Assembly (NCBI RefSeq): GCF_018614585.1
Contig: NZ_JAGGOI010000015.1
Location: forward strand, 1-64,000
From: Streptomyces sp. ISL-1
Lineage (GTDB): Bacteria > Actinomycetota > Actinomycetes > Streptomycetales > Streptomycetaceae
Reading direction: 5' to 3'
DNA length: 64,000 nt
Positions 24,028 to 33,374 of the stretch are shown here, one piece after another. The notes beneath the pieces are model-generated. The model had not been told where the DNA came from, did not search any database, and was given only the letters and a program-made list of their open reading frames with translations. The position numbers were made by a program, and so were the translations under genes. Every line of letters starts with the position of its first letter. Within the stretch, counting starts at the first letter, position 1.

Positions 24028-24774
24028 ATGAACGTTTCCCGCATCGTTGTCGTGTCCGGTATCGCCGCCTCCTCCGTGCTGCTCCTGTCCGGTACCGCCT
24101 TCGCGCACGTCAGCGTGCAACCGCAGGGCGAGGCCGCCAAGGGCGGCTACGCGACGGTCAACTTCAAGGTCCCCAACGAGCGCGACAACGCCTCGACCGT
24201 GAAGCTCGAAGTCACCGTCCCCACCGACCACCCGCTGGCGTCCGTGATGCCGCAGCCCGTGCCCGGCTGGAAGGTCGAGGTCACCAAGTCGAAGCTGGCC
24301 AAGCCGCTCGAGGTGCACGGCAAGCAGATCACCGAGGCGGTCTCCAAGGTCACCTGGACCTCGGACGGTTCCAAGATCGCTCCTGGCCAGTTCCAGCAGT
24401 TCCCGGTCTCGCTCGGGCAGCTGCCCGAGGACACCGACCAGTTGGTGTTCAAGGCGCTCCAGACGTACGACAACAAAGAGGTCGTGCGCTGGATCGAGGA
24501 GACCAAGGAGGGCGCTGAGGAGCCCGAGTCCCCCGCGCCGGTCCTGAAGCTGTCGGCAGCCACCGAGGATCACCACGGCGGCGGTGCCACGGACGCGGCC
24601 GCCGCGGACGGCAAGGACGCCAAGAACGCCGGGCACGACGAGGACGAGAAGGCCGAGGCCGCGTCCGACGACAGCAGCGACAGCACGGCACGCATCCTGG
24701 GCATCGTGGGCATTCTCGTCGGCGCCGCGGGTGTCGCCTTCGGCGTAGTGGCCGCACGCCGCCGCACCTCCTGA
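24028..24774 (+). CDS. YcnI-family copper-binding protein (DUF1775)
   Basis: 248 aa. A signal peptide ends so that the mature chain begins with His (SGTAFA|HVSVQP, H27), the copper-binding N-terminus of YcnI proteins. A beta-sandwich domain (~27-165) follows, then an acidic Asp/Ala/Lys linker and a C-terminal membrane anchor (ILGIVGILVGAAGVAFGVV) with Arg-rich end. It is exported and anchored outside the membrane. First certain gene of the copper operon, 44 bases before sco. ATG at 24028 is chosen by the signal peptide. Confidence 0.87.
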   Translation: MNVSRIVVVSGIAASSVLLLSGTAFAHVSVQPQGEAAKGGYATVNFKVPNERDNASTVKLEVTVPTDHPLASVMPQPVPGWKVEVTKSKLAKPLEVHGKQITEAVSKVTWTSDGSKIAPGQFQQFPVSLGQLPEDTDQLVFKALQTYDNKEVVRWIEETKEGAEEPESPAPVLKLSAATEDHHGGGATDAAAADGKDAKNAGHDEDEKAEAASDDSSDSTARILGIVGILVGAAGVAFGVVAARRRTS

Positions 24775-24818
24775 CGCGCCGCATGATGGCCCGTACACCA
24801 CATTTGGGATATTTCTCC

Positions 24819-25472
24819 ATGCGCAAGAAGACTGTGCTCGCGGCCGCGCTCGTCGTGGCCGCCGGGCTCACCCTTTCCGCCTGCTCGGGCGGCGACGACT
24901 CCGGCAAGGGGCCCGTCGCCGAGATCTCCGCCCAGGCGAACCGGCCGGGGACCGTACTCGACCAGCCGTACGCCAAGCCGAACCTCGTCCTCACGGACAC
25001 CCACGGCAAGAAGTACGACCTGCGCGAGCGGACCAAGGGCAAGCCGACGCTGATCTATTTCGGCTACACGCACTGCCCCGACGTGTGCCCGCTGACGATG
25101 AGCAATATCGCCGTCGCCAGGAAGCAGCTCCCCAAGGCCGATCAGGACAAGCTCCAGGTCGTCTTCGTCACGACCGACCCGGAACGGGACACCCCGGCCG
25201 AGCTCGCCAAGTGGCTGCCCAGCGCGGGCGACCCGTCGTTCACCGGCCTCACCGGCGATTTCGCGACGATCCAGGCGGGTGCGCGCCAGATGGGCATCGG
25301 CATCGACCCGCCGAAGAAGGAGAAGGACGGCTCGGTCGTCTCCATGCACGGCGCACAGGTCATCGCGTTCTCCCCGAAGACCGACAGGGGCTATGTGCTG
25401 TACGGCGAGGACACGACGGTGGACGACTACGCCAAGGACCTGCCGAAGCTCGTCCGTGGGGAGAACCCATGA
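24819..25472 (+). CDS. sco: Sco family copper chaperone lipoprotein
   Basis: 217 aa. Lipobox LSAC with lipidated Cys22, then a thioredoxin-like fold with the copper site CPDVC (C86, C90) and the distal His in SMHGAQV (H177). Sco proteins deliver copper to the CuA site of cytochrome oxidase. In S. lividans, from memory, Sco of this operon also passes copper on for the radical oxidase GlxA and for morphogenesis. The downstream PCuAC gene starts inside its stop (ATGA). The in-frame ATG at 24783 is less likely because the lipoprotein signal begins at MRKKT. Confidence 0.92.
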   Translation: MRKKTVLAAALVVAAGLTLSACSGGDDSGKGPVAEISAQANRPGTVLDQPYAKPNLVLTDTHGKKYDLRERTKGKPTLIYFGYTHCPDVCPLTMSNIAVARKQLPKADQDKLQVVFVTTDPERDTPAELAKWLPSAGDPSFTGLTGDFATIQAGARQMGIGIDPPKKEKDGSVVSMHGAQVIAFSPKTDRGYVLYGEDTTVDDYAKDLPKLVRGENP

Positions 25473-25954
25473 ACCGCCGCGCAACCTCCGCCTCCGCTCT
25501 CGCCCCCGTCCTCGCCTCCGTCATAGCCCTGACCGCGGGGGCGGCGCTGGCGGGTTGTTCCACCTCGTCCGGCAACGGGCCCGAGTTGAAGGTCAGCGGC
25601 GCGTTCATGCCGCAGCCCGTGGGGGACGACATGGCGGCCGGGTTTCTGACCGTACGGAACAGCGGAGGCGGCGCGGACAAGCTCACCTCCGTCACCAGTG
25701 ACATCTCGGACGACATCACGATCCACGAAACGAACAACCAGAAGATGCAGGAGGTGAATGCCTTCGACGTGCCTGCGGACGGCGAGCTCGATCTCGAACG
25801 CGGTGGAAGCCACATCATGTTCATGAAGCTCAAGCAGAAGCCGAAGCAGGGCGAGAAGGTCGCCGTGGAGCTGCGTTTCGAGAAGTCCGGCCCGATCAAG
25901 GTCGAACTTCCCGTGAAGGAGCCCACGTACAACCCGATGAAGCACGAGCACTGA
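25469..25954 (+). CDS. periplasmic-type copper chaperone PCu(A)C (ECuC) lipoprotein
   Basis: 161 aa. Lipobox LAGC with Cys30. The copper motif is complete: H86, M93, then H115 and M117, with the diagnostic M-x21-H-x-M spacing. It binds Cu(I) extracellularly and works upstream of Sco. ATGA overlap with sco indicates coupled translation, and the CopCD gene follows after 15 bases. Confidence 0.92.
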   Translation: MNRRATSASALAPVLASVIALTAGAALAGCSTSSGNGPELKVSGAFMPQPVGDDMAAGFLTVRNSGGGADKLTSVTSDISDDITIHETNNQKMQEVNAFDVPADGELDLERGGSHIMFMKLKQKPKQGEKVAVELRFEKSGPIKVELPVKEPTYNPMKHEH

Positions 25955-25969
25955 GGGACTGATCACGCC

Positions 25970-27880
25970 ATGACAGCCACCGCCCCGCGCTTCGGCCCTT
26001 CCCCGGTCAGGCTGCTGCTCGCCGCCGCCGTGCTCATCGGCACGCTTCTCGGCGCACTCCTGGCCGGCGCGAGTCCCGCGTCGGCGCACGCCGCGCTGAC
26101 CGGGAGCAACCCGAAGGACGGGGCGGTGGTCGCCACCGCCCCCAAGGAAGTCACGCTCACCTTCTCCGAGCAGGTCGCCATGGGGAACGACTCGATCCGG
26201 GTTCTCGAACCCAGCGGCAAACGCTCCGACAAGGCGAAGATCCGTGATCTGAGCGCCGGTGGCACGGTCAGCTACGGCGTCGATCTGCTGCCCGGACTGC
26301 CCAACGGCACCTACACCGTGGCCTGGCAGGCCATTTCGGCCGACAGCCATCCCGTCTCCGGCGCCTTCACCTTCTCCATCGGAGCACCCTCCAAGACTAC
26401 CGTCGCCCTGCCCGACAGGGAGATCGGCGGAGGCTTCGTCGGCGTCCTCTACGACATCGCGCGCTACGCCTCGTACGCGGGCTTCGTGCTGCTGGCCGGC
26501 GGCGCGGCCTTCGTGCTGCTGTGCTGGCAGCGCGGCGCTTCCGTACGCCCGCTGCAACGCCTCGTCGTACAGGGCTGGGTGACGCTCACCGCGGCCACCC
26601 TCGCGACGCTTCTGCTGCGCACCCCCTATACCGGCTCCGGAAAACTGGCGGACGCCTTCGACCTCGGCGGGCTGCGGGACGTCCTGGAGACCAAGACCGG
26701 GGCGGCGTTGATCTCCCGGCTGCTGCTGCTCGGGGCGGCCGCGCTGTTCGTCGCCGTGCTGTTCGGGGCGTACGCGAAGCGTGAGGACGAGGCCGAGAAG
26801 AAGGACCTCACCTTCGGTCTCGCCATCGGCGGCACGGTCGTCGCGGCCGGGATCGCCGGGACCTGGGCGCTGTCGGAGCACGCATCGACCGGCATTCAGC
26901 CCGGGCTCGCGATGCCCGTGGATGTACTGCATCTTCTGGCCGTGGCCACCTGGCTCGGCGGGCTCGCGGCGCTGCTGACCGCGCTCTACCGGGCGCCGTC
27001 GATCGAGCGGGCGGCGGTGCGCCGGTTCTCCGGGGTCGCGTTCACCAGCGTCGTCGTGCTCGCCGCAACCGGGCTCTACCAGTCCTGGCGGCAGGTCGGT
27101 TCGTGGTCGGCGCTGACCGGAACGTCGTACGGGCAGCTGCTGCTGGTCAAGATCGGGCTGGTCGTCGTCATGGTCGGTGTCGCGTGGATCTCGCGGCGGT
27201 GGACGGCGCAGCTCGGGGAGGCGACGGCCTCGGCGCAGGAGCCGACGGAGGCCAACGCCGAGGAAGCAGAGGGAGCAGAGGAAGCGGCAGACTCGTCCGA
27301 CCGCGAGCGGGCGGCTCAACTCACCCGCCAGAAGGCCGCGGTGGCCACCGCTCAGAAGCAGAAGGCACGGGACGCCGACCCCTCGCGTTCCGGACTGCGC
27401 CGATCTGTGCTGGCCGAGGCGGGTGTCGCGGTGGTGCTGCTGGCCGTGACCACCGTGCTGACGGCCACCGAACCCGGCCGTACGGAAGAAGAGGCTGCCC
27501 GGACCGGAGGTTCCCAGGCGGCCGCGACCGTGCCCGAAGGCCCCACCGAGATCAAAATGCCCTTCGACACCGGCGGCCGGAACGGCAAGGGGACGGTGCG
27601 CCTCAGCCTCGATCCGGCAACCCCCGGCGCCAACGAGATGCACGTCTGGATCGACACCCCGGACGGAAAGCCCCTGGACGCGCCCGAGGTGAAGGTCTCC
27701 TTCACCCTCAAGGCCAAGCAGATCGGCCCGCTGCCGATCACGCCCGACCGCCTGACGGCCGGACACTGGAGCTCGGGCGCGGTACAGATCCCGATGCCGG
27801 GCAAGTGGCAGGTCCAGGTGACCGTACGAACCTCCGACATCGACCAGACGACCATCGACAAGAACGTGAAGATCGGCTGA
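25970..27880 (+). CDS. CopC-CopD fusion copper resistance/transport protein (YcnJ-like)
   Basis: 636 aa. The signal peptide ends at ASA before H40, the copper-ligand N-terminus of a CopC domain (~40-135). An eight-helix CopD membrane domain (~150-430) follows, interrupted by an acidic cytoplasmic loop (~420-455, Glu/Ala-rich). After a further helix, an extracellular YtkA/FixH-like domain (~535-636) ends the protein. It probably moves copper across the membrane. It lies between the ECuC gene and dtpA, eight bases before the latter. Confidence 0.9.
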   Translation: MTATAPRFGPSPVRLLLAAAVLIGTLLGALLAGASPASAHAALTGSNPKDGAVVATAPKEVTLTFSEQVAMGNDSIRVLEPSGKRSDKAKIRDLSAGGTVSYGVDLLPGLPNGTYTVAWQAISADSHPVSGAFTFSIGAPSKTTVALPDREIGGGFVGVLYDIARYASYAGFVLLAGGAAFVLLCWQRGASVRPLQRLVVQGWVTLTAATLATLLLRTPYTGSGKLADAFDLGGLRDVLETKTGAALISRLLLLGAAALFVAVLFGAYAKREDEAEKKDLTFGLAIGGTVVAAGIAGTWALSEHASTGIQPGLAMPVDVLHLLAVATWLGGLAALLTALYRAPSIERAAVRRFSGVAFTSVVVLAATGLYQSWRQVGSWSALTGTSYGQLLLVKIGLVVVMVGVAWISRRWTAQLGEATASAQEPTEANAEEAEGAEEAADSSDRERAAQLTRQKAAVATAQKQKARDADPSRSGLRRSVLAEAGVAVVLLAVTTVLTATEPGRTEEEAARTGGSQAAATVPEGPTEIKMPFDTGGRNGKGTVRLSLDPATPGANEMHVWIDTPDGKPLDAPEVKVSFTLKAKQIGPLPITPDRLTAGHWSSGAVQIPMPGKWQVQVTVRTSDIDQTTIDKNVKIG

Positions 27881-27887
27881 CGTACCC

Positions 27888-29252
27888 GTGAGTGATCCCG
27901 TGAAAGACCGCGTGAGCGGCGGCGTGAATGACCGCGTAAATGGCGGCGGGAGTGGCCCCGCGCACGACCCGGTGAGCGACACCGCGAGCGACACCGCGAG
28001 CGACTCGGTGAGCGACACCGCGAGCGACAACGACATCTCCAGGCGGCGGCTGCTCGGCGCCGTCGGCGCGGCGGGCGCTACCGGGCTGGTGCTGGGGGCT
28101 GCGGGCGGGGCCGCAGCGCACGCCGCCGCCTCCGGCGACGCCCCCACCGCGCTGACGACCGTCGGCTCGGCCACCGTCGCGTTCCACGGCGAGCACCAGT
28201 CGGGCATCACCACGCCCCTGCAGGCCCGCGGCCATCTGATCGCCTTCGACCTCGCGCCGGGAGCGGGCCGCAGGGAAGCCGCCGCGCTGATGCGCAGGTG
28301 GTCCACGCTCGCCGCCGAACTGATGGCGGGCAGGGCGGCCGGCGACGGCGACACGGGCGTCGCACTGGACGCCGGTCCCTCGTCGCTGACGATCACCTTC
28401 GGCTTCGGCCGCACCTTCTTCGACCGTACGGGGCTGGTGACGCAGCGCCCGGCGGAGCTGGATCCGCTGCCCGCCTTCTCCTCCGACCAGCTGGACGACA
28501 GGCGCAGCAACGGTGATCTGTGGGTGCAGATCGGCTCGGACGACGCTCTGGTGGCCTTCCACGCGCTGCGCGCGATCCAGAAGGCGGCGGGCGAAGCGGC
28601 CAGGGTGCGCTGGCAGATGAACGGGTTCAACCGTTCTCCGGGGGCCACCGGCAGGCCGATGACCGCCCGCAATCTGATGGGCCAGGTTGACGGCACGCGC
28701 AACCCCAAACCGTCCGAAGCCGACTTCGACCGGCGGATCTTCGTGCCGTCCGGGACGAAGTACGCATGGCTGGCAGACGGCTCGTACGCCGTCGTACGCA
28801 GGATCCGGATGCTGCTCGACGACTGGGAGAAGCTCTCGCCGACGAAGCAGGAGCGGGTCATCGGCCGGCGCAAGTCCGACGGTGCGCCGCTGACCGGCGG
28901 CACCGAGACGACGGAGCTCGCGCTCGACAGGACAGGGCCTGACGGGAAACTGGTGATCCCCGACAACGCCCATGCGCGGATCTCCGCGCCCGAGCAGAAC
29001 GGCGGTGCGGCGATGCTGCGGCGGCCGTTCTCGTTCCATGACGGGATCGACCCCGACGGGACGCCGGACGCGGGCCTGCTCTTCGTCTGCTGGCAGGCCG
29101 ATCCGCTGCGCGGCTTCGTGCCGGTACAGCGCAAGCTCGACCGCGGCGATGCGCTGTCGCCGTTCATCCGGCACGAGGCCAGCGGGCTGTTCGCGGTGCC
29201 GGGCGGGCCCAAGAAGGGCGAGTACGTGGGGCAGCGGCTTCTGGAGTCGTGA
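27888..29252 (+). CDS. dtpA: Tat-exported DyP-type heme peroxidase (DtpA-like)
   Basis: 454 aa. The Tat motif ISRRRLLGAVG lies at ~50-60, after an unusually long hydrophilic N-terminus with repeats of SDTASD (~30-48). The peroxidase domain has GQVDGT (~265-270), containing the GxxDG distal Asp, and NAHARI (~360-365) with the proximal heme His. In S. lividans, from memory, DtpA is a Tat substrate needed for GlxA maturation and development. No ribosome site precedes the GTG at 27888; several in-frame GTG codons downstream could be the true start, still keeping the Tat signal. Confidence 0.88.
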   Translation: MSDPVKDRVSGGVNDRVNGGGSGPAHDPVSDTASDTASDSVSDTASDNDISRRRLLGAVGAAGATGLVLGAAGGAAAHAAASGDAPTALTTVGSATVAFHGEHQSGITTPLQARGHLIAFDLAPGAGRREAAALMRRWSTLAAELMAGRAAGDGDTGVALDAGPSSLTITFGFGRTFFDRTGLVTQRPAELDPLPAFSSDQLDDRRSNGDLWVQIGSDDALVAFHALRAIQKAAGEAARVRWQMNGFNRSPGATGRPMTARNLMGQVDGTRNPKPSEADFDRRIFVPSGTKYAWLADGSYAVVRRIRMLLDDWEKLSPTKQERVIGRRKSDGAPLTGGTETTELALDRTGPDGKLVIPDNAHARISAPEQNGGAAMLRRPFSFHDGIDPDGTPDAGLLFVCWQADPLRGFVPVQRKLDRGDALSPFIRHEASGLFAVPGGPKKGEYVGQRLLES

Positions 29253-29267
29253 ATCATCGCGGCCCAT

Positions 29268-29279
29268 TAGGGTGACGGT
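29268..29279 (+). promoter_or_regulatory. -10 element of leaderless pheA mRNA
   Basis: TAGGGT is followed by six bases and the pheA ATG. No Shine-Dalgarno sequence is present. Confidence 0.5.
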
Positions 29280-30215
29280 ATGTCGGCCACGCGCTACACG
29301 TATCTCGGTCCCGAGGGCACCTTCACCGAAGCCGCCCTGCGCACGCTCCCCGAAGCCGCCACCAGGGAACTCGTCCCGATGGTGTCCGTGCCGGCTGCGC
29401 TCGATGCCGTACGCAACGGGGACGCCGCAGCCGCCCTCGTACCGATCGAGAACTCCGTGGAGGGCGGCGTCACCGCGACCCTCGACGAGCTGGCCTCCGG
29501 CGAGCCGCTGATGATCTACCGCGAGGTGCTGCTGCCCATCGCCTTCGCGCTGCTGGTACGGCCGGGCACCAAGCTGTCCGAGGTGAAGACGGTGACCGGG
29601 CACCCGGTTGCCCAGCCGCAGGTGCGGAACTGGCTGCGGAACAACCTGCCCGACGCGCTGTGGGAGTCGGCGGCCTCGAACGCGGACGGCGCACGGCTGG
29701 TGCAGGAGGGGCGGTTCGACGCGGCCTTCGCGGGCGAGTTCGCGGCGGCGCCGTACGGGCTCGAGCCGCTGGTCACCGAGATCCACGACGCGGAGAACGC
29801 GGAGACCCGCTTCGTACTGGTGGGCCGGCACGCCAGGCCGGCGGCACCGACCGGCGCGGACAAGACATCGGTGGTCATCTGGCTGGGCGACGACCACCCG
29901 GGTGCGCTGCTCGAGCTGCTGCAGGAGTTCGCTGTGCGTGGGGTCAACCTGATGCTGATCCAGTCGCGGCCGACGGGTGCGGGAATCGGGAACTACTGCT
30001 TCGCCGTGGACGCCGAGGGCCACATCGCGGACCGGCGGGTGGGCGAGGCGCTGATGGGGCTGAAGCGGATCTGCCCGAAGGTGCGGTTCCTCGGTTCGTA
30101 CCCGCGGGCGGGTGTGGCGGTGGGGGATGTAAAGGAGCTGCGCGCGGGGACGTCAGACGCGGAGTTCACAGCGGCGTCGGACTGGCTGGCGCGCTGCCAG
30201 GACGGCCGGGCCTGA
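29280..30215 (+). CDS. pheA: prephenate dehydratase
   Basis: 311 aa. It converts prephenate to phenylpyruvate, the committed step to phenylalanine. The catalytic domain (1-~185) begins YTYLGPEGTFTEAAL and includes PIENSVEGGV and the dehydratase TRF motif (ETRFVLVG). An ACT domain (~197-275, GALLELLQEFAVRGVNLM) senses phenylalanine. No chorismate mutase domain is present, as usual in actinobacteria. Leaderless start with TAGGGT six bases ahead; serS follows after 590 bases. Confidence 0.95.
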   Translation: MSATRYTYLGPEGTFTEAALRTLPEAATRELVPMVSVPAALDAVRNGDAAAALVPIENSVEGGVTATLDELASGEPLMIYREVLLPIAFALLVRPGTKLSEVKTVTGHPVAQPQVRNWLRNNLPDALWESAASNADGARLVQEGRFDAAFAGEFAAAPYGLEPLVTEIHDAENAETRFVLVGRHARPAAPTGADKTSVVIWLGDDHPGALLELLQEFAVRGVNLMLIQSRPTGAGIGNYCFAVDAEGHIADRRVGEALMGLKRICPKVRFLGSYPRAGVAVGDVKELRAGTSDAEFTAASDWLARCQDGRA

Positions 30216-30260
30216 GGGGACGCGGGAGGCCTACGTCCCGGTCCTACCTGCAGATTTTTG

Positions 30261-30282
30261 TTGTCCACAGAAGTTATCCACA
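30261..30282 (+). promoter_or_regulatory. two perfect DnaA boxes, plus orientation
   Basis: TTGTCCACA (30261-30269) and TTATCCACA (30274-30282) lie 13 bases apart, both matching the high-GC DnaA-box consensus TT(G/A)TCCACA. A one-mismatch site lies close by (TTGTCCCCA on the minus strand near 30300). Confidence 0.7.
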
Positions 30283-30543
30283 GGAGTGCTTCTCGACCTG
30301 GGGACAAGTCGACAACACAAGCCGACATGGTCGACAAATCGGCTCACTCGCCCCACTTCCGTCCACAGGGCCGCAGGGTGCCCCCTGTCACCTCAATTCC
30401 GTTGATCAACTCCTTAGGGCGAGGAATTCCCACCCGAATGAGTGTGTGAGGTGCGTTTGGGTGGGGAATCCTCCGGCGCACGCACGGCGCTGAAAACGAT
30501 CTTTTCCGTGGCTTTCCGTGGTCCACAGATCTCACACACAGCC

Positions 30544-30582
30544 TGTGGATAACCTTGCGGGGAGTGGCATCCCTGTGGACAA
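30544..30582 (-). promoter_or_regulatory. two perfect DnaA boxes, minus orientation
   Basis: TTATCCACA (minus, 30544-30552) and TTGTCCACA (minus, 30574-30582) face the pair at 30261-30282, with a near-match TGGTCCACA at 30519-30527. Together they form a divided group inside the 590-base pheA-serS gap. The rest of the gap shows no gene. Confidence 0.7.
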
Positions 30583-30793
30583 GGGGAGCGTGAGCCTCCA
30601 ACCCCTCCAAGGGTGTGGGTCAATGCCACCACTCACCTCATGGCCCATTTCGGCGAATAGCGGCGCGTTTATTGACGCTTGCGCGCTCAATCGGCACCCG
30701 ATTTACCGTCCTTTCAAATTCCGACAATTGAAGCAATATGGACAAAAGGACACGCAAGGCAATATCGGGTGGGGTGCCGTCAGTCCGCACCGG

Positions 30794-30805
30794 TAGCCTG
30801 GTGGG
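30794..30805 (+). promoter_or_regulatory. -10 element of leaderless serS mRNA
   Basis: TAGCCT is followed by six bases and the serS GTG. The sequence ahead of the start has no AGGAGG-like motif. Confidence 0.45.
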
Positions 30806-32083
30806 GTGATTGACCTTCGCCTGCTCCGTGAGGACCCCGACCGTGTTCGCGCCTCCCAGCGCGCCCGTGGAGAGGACGTCGCCCTCGTCGACGCCCTGCT
30901 CACCGCCGATGAGCGGCGCAGGTCGTCCGGCCTCCGCTTCGACGAGCTGCGCTCCGAGCAGAAGTCGCTCGGCAAGCTCATCCCCAAGGCCACTCCGGAA
31001 GAGCGTGCCGAGCTGCTGAAGAGGGCCGAGCAGCTGAAGGCCGACGTGAAGTCGGCCGACGCCGAACAGAACGAGGCCGACGAAGAGACCAAGCGGCTGG
31101 TGCTCCAGCTCGGGAACATCGTCCACGAGGATGTCCCGGTCGGCGGCGAGGAGGACTTCGTCGTCCTCGAGACGCACGGCACGATCCGCGACTTCGGCGC
31201 CGAGGGCTTCCAGCCCAAGGACCATCTGGAACTCGGCGAGGCGCTCGGCGCCATCGACGTCGAGCGCGGCGCCAAGGTGTCGGGCTCGCGCTTCTACTAC
31301 CTGACGGGTGTCGGCGCGCTGCTCGAGCTCGCACTGGTCAACGCCGCGATCGCGCAGGCCACCGAGGCCGGCTTCGTCCCGATGCTGACCCCCGCCCTGG
31401 TCCGCCCCCGCGCCATGGAGGGCACCGGCTTCCTCGGCCAGGCCGCCGAGAACGTCTACCACCTGGAGAAGGACGACCTCTACCTGGTCGGCACCTCCGA
31501 GGTCCCCCTCGCGGCCTACCACATGGACGAGATCATCGAGGCCGACAAGTTGCCGCTGCGGTACGCCGGCTTCTCGCCGTGCTTCCGCCGCGAGGCCGGG
31601 ACGTACGGCAAGGACACCCGCGGGATCTTCCGGGTGCATCAGTTCGACAAGGTCGAGATGTTCTCGTATGTCGCTCCCGGGGACGCGGAGGCCGAGCACA
31701 AGCGGCTCCTGGACTGGGAGAAGCAGTGGCTGACCGGCCTGGAGCTGCCCTTCCAGGTGATCGACGTGGCGACCGGCGACCTCGGCGCGTCCGCCTCCCG
31801 CAAGTTCGACTGCGAGGCGTGGATCCCGACCCAGGGCAAGTACCGCGAGCTGACCTCGGCGTCGAACTGCGACAGCTTCCAGGCGCGCCGCCTGTCGGTC
31901 CGTATGCGAGACGGCAAGAAGGTGCAGCCGCTGGCGACGCTGAACGGCACGCTGTGCGCCGTACCGCGCACGATCGTGGCGATCCTGGAGAACCACCAGC
32001 TGGCGGACGGTTCGGTGCGGGTGCCCGAGGTGCTCCGTCCGTACCTGGGCGGGCGTGAAGTGCTGGCGCCGGTCGCCAAGTGA
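30806..32083 (+). CDS. serS: seryl-tRNA synthetase
   Basis: 425 aa class II synthetase. The N-terminal coiled-coil arm (~30-100, [20 protein letters not shown]) grips the long variable arm of tRNA-Ser. Motif 2 is [18 protein letters not shown] (~256-273) and motif 3 contains [18 protein letters not shown] near the C-terminus. The HAD gene starts inside its stop. A tRNA-Ser(GCU) gene lies 850 bases downstream on the other strand and tRNA-Ser(UGA) is also in the window. Confidence 0.97.
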   Translation: MIDLRLLREDPDRVRASQRARGEDVALVDALLTADERRRSSGLRFDELRSEQKSLGKLIPKATPEERAELLKRAEQLKADVKSADAEQNEADEETKRLVLQLGNIVHEDVPVGGEEDFVVLETHGTIRDFGAEGFQPKDHLELGEALGAIDVERGAKVSGSRFYYLTGVGALLELALVNAAIAQATEAGFVPMLTPALVRPRAMEGTGFLGQAAENVYHLEKDDLYLVGTSEVPLAAYHMDEIIEADKLPLRYAGFSPCFRREAGTYGKDTRGIFRVHQFDKVEMFSYVAPGDAEAEHKRLLDWEKQWLTGLELPFQVIDVATGDLGASASRKFDCEAWIPTQGKYRELTSASNCDSFQARRLSVRMRDGKKVQPLATLNGTLCAVPRTIVAILENHQLADGSVRVPEVLRPYLGGREVLAPVAK

Positions 32084-32883
32084 CGTTCCCCTACCGGCTC
32101 GTCGCGACCGATCTCGACGGCACGCTGCTGCGCGGCGACGACACGGTCTCGGAGCGCACGCGCGACGCCCTCGCCGCGGCCACGGCGGCGGGCGCCGCGC
32201 ACATCATCGTCACCGGACGGGCTGTTCCGTGGACCCGGCACATCCTGGACGACCTGGGGTACGACGGCCTCGCGGTCTGCGGTCAGGGCGCGCAGGTCTA
32301 CCACGCGGGCGAGCACCGGCTGCTGACGTCCGTGACCCTGGACCGGCAGCTGGCCGGTCTTGCGCTCTCCAAGATCGAGGCGGAGGTCGGCCCGCTCGCG
32401 CTGGCCGCGAGTCGCGACGGGCTCGACGGCGAGGTGCTGGTCGGCGCCGGCTACCGGGTTCAGGAGAGCCCGCTGCCGGTGGTGGCGTTCGAGGACCCCT
32501 CCGAACTGTGGTCCGCGCCGATCAACAAGGTCTACATCCAGCATCCGGAGCTCGACGACGACGCGCTGGCGAGGGTGGCCAGGGCCACGGTCGGCGCCTT
32601 GGTGGACGTGGTGATGGCCGGCTCGGGCGTGGTGGAGATACTGCCGCTCGGGCTGAGCAAGGCGACGGGGCTGTCGCTGGCGGCGCGGCGGCTCGGGCTG
32701 CGGGCGGCGGACACGATCGCGTTCGGTGACATGCCGAACGACATCCCGATGTTCGGCTGGGCGGCGCGCGGGGTGGCGATGGCCAATGCCCACGATGAGC
32801 TGAAGGCCGTGGCGCACGAGATCACGGCGTCGAACGAGCACGACGGCATTGCGGTGGTGCTGGAACAGCTGCTTCAGGGCTGA
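32080..32883 (+). CDS. Cof-type HAD phosphatase
   Basis: 267 aa. HAD motif [11 protein letters not shown] near the N-terminus (nucleophile and acid Asp), motif II IVTGRA, a Lys in SKATG, and motif IV FGDMPND. A type IIB cap lies in the middle. Such enzymes dephosphorylate small metabolites; the substrate cannot be told. The GTG start overlaps the serS stop by four bases. A paralogue lies at 44516-45364. Confidence 0.9.
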   Translation: MTFPYRLVATDLDGTLLRGDDTVSERTRDALAAATAAGAAHIIVTGRAVPWTRHILDDLGYDGLAVCGQGAQVYHAGEHRLLTSVTLDRQLAGLALSKIEAEVGPLALAASRDGLDGEVLVGAGYRVQESPLPVVAFEDPSELWSAPINKVYIQHPELDDDALARVARATVGALVDVVMAGSGVVEILPLGLSKATGLSLAARRLGLRAADTIAFGDMPNDIPMFGWAARGVAMANAHDELKAVAHEITASNEHDGIAVVLEQLLQG

Positions 32884-32930
32884 CGCGCCGCGGTGCAGCG
32901 GTATGCGGTTCAGCAGTGCTGCACGGTGTG

Positions 32931-33018
<88 letters not shown>

Positions 33019-33374
33019 GGGAGGGGGCGGCCCGCGCGGATGCGCGCTCGAAGCGGCCGCCCCCGGGCCGCTGCCTGCGGGCGGCTGTGCGGAGTGATCG
33101 GTGGCTACTCCGCTGCCTGCCCGGCGCTGCCCTGTTGGGAGCTCGACGGACTCGCACTCGTACTCTCGGTCATCGCCGCGCTCCTCTCCCGGTCGGTGGC
33201 GTCGGTCGCACTGGCGTGCGCCGGCTCAACTACTGTGCCCCGGGCGACGCTTCGAAGCCACTGATTTTCCAGGCGGCGGGTCACCATACGGCCCGGGGCC
33301 TGGACTGGGGGAACGGGCAGATGCTCGCGGCCCGCGACCGGAGGTGTGCGGCAGGCGCGGACCGCGAACCGGGA
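33019..33374. other. intergenic region, 356 bases
   Basis: It lies between the tRNA-Ser 5' end and the stop of the antirepressor-like gene. GC-rich inverted blocks (gcggccgcccccgggccgc around 33050) could form a hairpin. A Ser-rich short frame (minus, 33105-33287) is open but has no ribosome site, so it is not called. No duplicate of the tRNA 3' end is found. Confidence 0.45.

Noticed and set aside
25427..29257. A 1,276-codon open frame on the minus strand opposite the copper operon
   Set aside because: It lies antisense to five genes with clear domains and signal peptides. Its translation is Arg/Gly/Ala-rich low-complexity text typical of GC-rich antisense frames.
33105..33287. Short Ser-rich minus-strand frame (MTESTSASPSSSQQGSAGQ region) next to tRNA-Ser(GCU)
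   Set aside because: No ribosome site and no recognised family. Kept only as a mention because a small peptide cannot be excluded.
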